45,992 nucleotides of DNA, from assembly GCA_947631915.1 (NCBI GenBank), contig CANRNC010000015.1, positions 1 to 45,992 on the forward strand, given 5' to 3'. A model generated the notes under the pieces. The model saw only the letters and a program-made list of their open reading frames with translations. It was not told the DNA's origin and did no database searches. This stretch comes from an uncultured Clostridia bacterium (GTDB taxonomy: Bacteria; Bacillota; Clostridia; TANB77; CAG-508). The first letter of the stretch is position 1. Every line of letters starts with the position of its first letter. Below are positions 42,576-45,992 of the stretch, piece after piece. Both the position numbers and the translations under genes were made by a program.

Positions 42576-44252
42576 TTATTCTAATACAATGTCTGCTCTC
42601 TGTTTTCCCGCTACTTCTTTCCATTTATCCTGTCTTGTATCCATTGATAATTCTTCTTGTGATAACTGATTATATTTAATATTAATATCAATTAATTCTT
42701 CTGGCGTTAATAAATTAGTCTTTTTCAATAGTTCTACAAATTCTCTATCATTTAATGTTTCTATGTAATTTGCTCCTAAAGAAATTCCTATTCTTTTACT
42801 CATAGGTATAAATTCATCACTTGGCTCGATTTCTTCTTTTCTCTGTACATATTTAAGTAAATATTTCTTTTTGTCATCTTCAGTCATTCCGTCTTTATAT
42901 TTTTCTCTTATATCTTTTGACATTTCTTGAATCCTTTTATTTCTCATACTGAACTTAACATCTTGTGATACTTTTCCTTCCAATGCTTCCTCTAATTCTT
43001 CCTTTAATGAATATATTGTTGCATCTGTCACCATTTTAGCTGTAAAATCATAATCTTTTTTAGTTAAATTGCATAAGTATGTTATAAATTCTGAATATTG
43101 GCTATCTTTATATAATTCTTGTACTTTTTGTATTTGCTCTAAATTGCCACTCATAATTTCACCTAATACTTCATCACCAATTCCTGAAACAATTTTAGAA
43201 AACTCATAAAACAATTTTCTTATAGCGTTTGGAAATTTTTGATTTTCTGTTGGTCTTACTATTTTATCAACAATTTCTTTATTATTTTTATCCTTAAGCA
43301 CACATACTGCTTGTAACATGTCTGGTGATAATTTAACTGTTCTTTTATTACTATTCTCTATTAGATCTTTAGTAGCTACAATTTCTATTTTTTTTGCTAG
43401 ATTATCATAAGATTTTTTAGCAAGTGCTAAATCTATTTCTTCTGATGTTATTCCAAAATTTGCTAATATTTGTCTATATTCTGTATCTAAATCCGTTATT
43501 ATTCCTTCTCTTAAGCCATCTATCATATCTTGTCCTACATATGATATTACATCAACTATTCTAAATAAACTTCCCTCTGCTGTTCCTGGTACTAATTTTC
43601 TATCATAATCTTCTATATAATAGCATTTTTCCAAGTCTTCCTGAAAATCTGATTGTTTTTTATTTAAATTAGCTTCAACCATTAATTTTCTCTTTGATGA
43701 TTCACCATTATGGCATAACATTGGGTCAAACACTAGCCACAAACTTCTTCTTATCTTATCCAATTTATTTTGTGATAATTTTGGATAAAATTCTTTAATT
43801 TTATTTATTATTCTGTCATCTATTTGTGCAGAATACATTAGTCTTTTAACTCCTATTGCGTTATGACATCTATACCCCATTCCAATATCTTTTAAAATTT
43901 CTGATTCCCACCATTCAACACTATGTCCATATGGAGTATGTCCTAAATCGTGATTTCTTCCTGCAATTTCTACTATTTTAGTATTTAATCCTAGTTTATC
44001 AGCAGTAATCATTGCAATTCCTGCTGCTCTATCTTGATGTGTAGCTCTATTAGTTGTTAATTCATTTGATTTTCTAGGTCCTTTAATCATCATAGTTGTT
44101 CCTGATAATTTACGATTTTCCTCTAATATCTCACTGTATATGATAGAAGAATATCTTTCTAACCTTTTTTGGTCTATTGTTCTAGAAATTCCTCCATGTA
44201 AATAATATTGTATGTCATCTGATATTCCTTTAATTTTTCTTTTTACATTCAT
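42576..44252 (-). CDS. HD-domain dGTP triphosphohydrolase-like protein
   Basis: The product has 558 residues. The HD signature 'IVEIAGRNHDLGHTPYGHS' lies near residue 100, after 'RATHQDRAAGIAMITADKL'. Further metal-binding Asp is probable in 'SLFRIVDVISYVGQDMIDG' near residue 255. This resembles bacterial dGTPases, which release triphosphate from dGTP and related nucleotides, but the protein is longer than short-form dGTPases and the substrate is unproven. ATG 44252 is chosen: GGAG lies 10 bases upstream. The promoter puts the transcript start at about 44290, so the ATG at 44291 cannot be used. Confidence 0.8.
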   Translation of the reverse strand: MNVKRKIKGISDDIQYYLHGGISRTIDQKRLERYSSIIYSEILEENRKLSGTTMMIKGPRKSNELTTNRATHQDRAAGIAMITADKLGLNTKIVEIAGRNHDLGHTPYGHSVEWWESEILKDIGMGYRCHNAIGVKRLMYSAQIDDRIINKIKEFYPKLSQNKLDKIRRSLWLVFDPMLCHNGESSKRKLMVEANLNKKQSDFQEDLEKCYYIEDYDRKLVPGTAEGSLFRIVDVISYVGQDMIDGLREGIITDLDTEYRQILANFGITSEEIDLALAKKSYDNLAKKIEIVATKDLIENSNKRTVKLSPDMLQAVCVLKDKNNKEIVDKIVRPTENQKFPNAIRKLFYEFSKIVSGIGDEVLGEIMSGNLEQIQKVQELYKDSQYSEFITYLCNLTKKDYDFTAKMVTDATIYSLKEELEEALEGKVSQDVKFSMRNKRIQEMSKDIREKYKDGMTEDDKKKYLLKYVQRKEEIEPSDEFIPMSKRIGISLGANYIETLNDREFVELLKKTNLLTPEELIDINIKYNQLSQEELSMDTRQDKWKEVAGKQRADIVLE

Positions 44253-44296
44253 TTTATCCCAACTCCAATAATTAATTCTAAAATTTGACATACATT

Positions 44297-44325
44297 ATTA
44301 TATACCATTTATGTATACTTTGCAA
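44297..44325 (-). promoter_or_regulatory. SigA-type promoter for the HD-domain gene
   Basis: On the minus strand, TTGCAA, 17 bases, TATAAT. Confidence 0.65.
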
Positions 44326-44384
44326 CAATAAATTGTTTTTTCCGTTATTTGCAGTACACCATGCACTTACATTTTTAGATTTTT

Positions 44385-44753
44385 GGGCACATGCAATGTG
44401 CCCCTACAATATATTTTTATTTTATTAATTCTAAATAAATAATATCTATTGTGTGGAGGCACGGTTATCATACCCTTATTTTTTATATCATCTTTCTTTG
44501 GGCACATGCAATGTGCCCCTACAATATATTTTTATTTTATTAATTCTAAATAAATGATATATATTGTGTGGAGGCACATTTATCATACCCTTTTTTATAT
44601 CATCTTTCTTTGGGCACATGCAATGTGCCCCTACAATATATTTTTTATTTTATTAATTCTAAATAAATGATATATATTGTGTGGAGGCACGGTTATCATA
44701 TACCCTTATTTTTTATATCATCTTTCTTTGGGCACATGCAATGTGCCCCTACA
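44385..44753 (-). repeat. Tandem repeat: three units of about 115 bp plus a partial fourth
   Basis: Units start with the palindrome at 44385, 44500, 44612 and 44730, so the periods are 115, 112 and 118 bases. Each unit has GGGCACATGCAATGTGCCCC and TACA, an AT-rich part, the segment TGTGTGGAGGCAC, then TTATCATACCC and a TTATATCATCTTTCTTT end. Units differ by small indels and a few base changes. The fourth copy keeps only the palindrome. No ORF is seen. It fills most of the 590-base gap between the divergent HD-domain and PfkB genes. Confidence 0.9.
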
Positions 44754-44764
44754 GATAATATTTA

Positions 44765-44793
44765 TTGATATTAGAAAATTTATATTGTATAAT
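44765..44793 (+). promoter_or_regulatory. SigA-type promoter for the PfkB-family kinase
   Basis: TTGATA, 17 bases, TATAAT, 49 bases before the ATG at 44843 and just after the repeat block. Confidence 0.7.
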
Positions 44794-44842
44794 GTTGTAT
44801 ATTAATTTTCATAGGTTGTAACAAGAAAGGAAGGATCTCATT

Positions 44843-45736
44843 ATGGAAAAAATATTTATTTCACATGGAGATATTATTATAGATAAAATTTATGATTCTA
44901 ATCTGAATTTATTAAAACAAGATGGTGGTGGCTGTAATTGGAATGATCTTTATAATTTAGCCCGTATGGGTGAAAAATGCTATGCTTTAGGTAGTGCTGG
45001 AAATGATGAAGAAGGAAAAATTGCTATTAATTCATTAAAGAGTTTAGGAATAAATGTAGAAAGTATTACCATTGAAGATAAACCTACTAACGTTATGAAT
45101 ATTATTATGCCAAATAAAGAAATTGAAGATAATAATATCTTACATTCTTGGTATTCACCTATAACTAATACATTAACATTTCACTTTTCAGATAATATGC
45201 CTACTGTTCTTCCCAAAGAATTAGAGAATAAAGAAGTTTATATAATACTAGATAAATTTATGCCTATTAATTTAGAATTGATTAATAATGTTAAAAACAA
45301 AAAAGTTTGCCTTGATGTTGGGCATATTCGTTATTTTGAGCACTTTACTAGGCAATATCTCATGTCATTTTTCAAAACTGCTAATTATATGCAGTTAAAC
45401 GAAAGTGTAATTGATATGTTATATGAAAGATTAAATGTCCATTCAGAAGATGAGTTATTTAACTTATTAGATTTGGATTTATTGGTTCTAACTAGAGGAA
45501 AAAAAGGTGCTACTTTTGTTTTTAAAGATAATAACATTGTTAAAATTATCGATAAAACTCCTGAACTTTTGGTAAAAGCTGTGGATACTTCTGGTGCTGG
45601 AGATGCTTTTTTCTCTACTATGGTTCGAGAGTATGCTTATTCAAATTATATAGATGAAAATTTTATTAATCATTCTTTTGAACTAGCAAATAAATCATCT
45701 CGAGAAATATTAGCTTATCTAGGTAGTAGAAAATAA
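44843..45736 (+). CDS. PfkB-family carbohydrate kinase
   Basis: The product has 297 residues. The C-terminal PfkB signature 'VDTSGAGDAFFSTM' (about residues 248-261) carries the catalytic Asp and the anion hole. The N-terminal 'GGGCNWNDLYNLARMGEKCY' and 'LGSAGNDEEGKIAINSLKSL' match the family's sugar-binding start. 'LLVLTRGKKGATFVF' precedes the nucleotide site. It phosphorylates a sugar or nucleoside; ribokinase-, fructokinase- and adenosine-kinase-like roles are all possible. AAAGGAAGG lies upstream of the ATG. No sugar transporter or other sugar enzyme neighbours it to narrow the substrate. The terminator downstream is shared with the convergent gene. Confidence 0.85.
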   Translation: MEKIFISHGDIIIDKIYDSNLNLLKQDGGGCNWNDLYNLARMGEKCYALGSAGNDEEGKIAINSLKSLGINVESITIEDKPTNVMNIIMPNKEIEDNNILHSWYSPITNTLTFHFSDNMPTVLPKELENKEVYIILDKFMPINLELINNVKNKKVCLDVGHIRYFEHFTRQYLMSFFKTANYMQLNESVIDMLYERLNVHSEDELFNLLDLDLLVLTRGKKGATFVFKDNNIVKIIDKTPELLVKAVDTSGAGDAFFSTMVREYAYSNYIDENFINHSFELANKSSREILAYLGSRK

Positions 45737-45747
45737 AACTATTTATA

Positions 45748-45775
45748 AAGGGACGTGCTTTGCACGTCCCTTTGT
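45748..45775. terminator. Bidirectional terminator on a palindrome-family core
   Basis: GGGACGTGC/GCACGTCCC with a TTT loop, flanked by A-run and T-rich DNA. It lies between the convergent PfkB gene and the right-edge membrane protein. Core is a variant of the dispersed palindrome. Confidence 0.75.
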
Positions 45776-45776
45776 T

Positions 45777-45992
45777 TTATTTATTTAGGAATTTTATGTC
45801 TTTTATACTTGGTCCTTTTCCTTTTCTTGGTGCTATCCAGATGATTAAGTATCCACTTATTATGTATGATATTGTTAACATTACTAGGATTATTATACTT
45901 ACTGTTTCGCCTGTCTTTATGCTTATTACTATTGTTGCCTCTGATTTATCATCTTCTTTGCTTATGTCTTTATAGTTTGCTTCATTTATTCC
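45777..45992 (-). CDS. C-terminal end of a membrane-anchored surface protein, truncated by window edge
   Basis: The last 71 codons of a minus-strand gene, whose start lies beyond the right edge. The visible part has a hydrophilic stretch ('KDISKEDDKSEATIVISIKT'), one membrane helix ('VSIIILVMLTISYIISGYLI'), and a basic tail ('APRKGKGPSIKDIKF'). That is a typical C-terminal anchor with cytoplasmic tail; no LPXTG-type motif is seen in the visible part. It may belong to the same class of large surface protein as the left-edge gene, but the domain content is not visible. Confidence 0.6.
   Translation of the reverse strand, partial: GINEANYKDISKEDDKSEATIVISIKTGETVSIIILVMLTISYIISGYLIIWIAPRKGKGPSIKDIKFLNK

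Noticed and set aside
44385-44753. CRISPR array or origin iterons in the 115-bp tandem block
   Set aside because: Whole units repeat, including the part between palindromes, so there are no spacers; no dnaA, DnaA-box cluster or replication gene is adjacent.

Overview
The window is AT-rich, dense bacterial DNA. It carries a sporulation cluster (yabG, veg, a sipL-type SPOCS/LysM gene, yunB), a SigA-type rpoD next to dnaG, a LonB-type protease and a sortase-type surface protein. This suggests a low-GC, endospore-forming Gram-positive bacterium of the class Clostridia, probably host-associated because of the very large surface proteins. The taxon is an inference from gene content only.

Layout. 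(1) 1-9491, minus strand: one unbroken reading frame of at least 3,163 codons. It encodes the N-terminal part of a giant surface protein with six beta-helix-like modules, then DUF11-like and MucBP-like domains; the C-terminus is cut off by the window edge. (2) 9.8-12.1 kb: a membrane transporter and a HAD phosphatase with a 4-base overlap, then the remnant of an Rpn/PD-(D/E)XK nuclease gene. (3) 12.2-17.8 kb, minus strand: trmL, pheT, pheS, hisS. (4) 17.9-19.4 kb: mscL between two unrecognised minus-strand genes. (5) 19.5-23.7 kb, plus strand: tsaE, tsaB, rimI and a LonB-type protease. (6) 23.8-29.0 kb, minus strand: an IPQTG surface protein, yunB, sipL, veg and a yabG split into two frames. 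(7) 29.1-30.5 kb: dut, yqeY, nudix. (8) 30.5-32.6 kb, plus strand: a 50-residue protein, tRNA-Met and a second transporter related to the one at 9.8 kb. (9) 32.6-42.3 kb, minus strand: a coiled-coil hypothetical gene, rpoD, dnaG, carD, rng, pth and addA. (10) 42.5-46 kb: an HD-domain dGTPase-like gene, a tandem repeat block, a PfkB-family kinase, and the C-terminal end of another membrane-anchored protein.

The most unusual property is a family of more than 20 short palindromes (type TGTAGGGGCACATTGCAATG...) spread through the window, about one per 2 kb. Where an asymmetric tag can be read, all are oriented the same way relative to the neighbouring transcript. Their inner bases vary in a paired, compensatory manner. 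Some copies have become terminators, some form tandem arrays, and one lies in frame inside the giant surface-protein gene.

A second notable signal is a set of six TTACA-type half-sites spaced at exactly 11 bp, just upstream of a clear promoter for the IPQTG surface protein. This resembles a PhoB/PhoP-class operator. Three further TTACA sites at the same spacing lie upstream of veg. A third is the frame break in yabG, which removes the Gly-His-Asp motif expected to hold the catalytic histidine.
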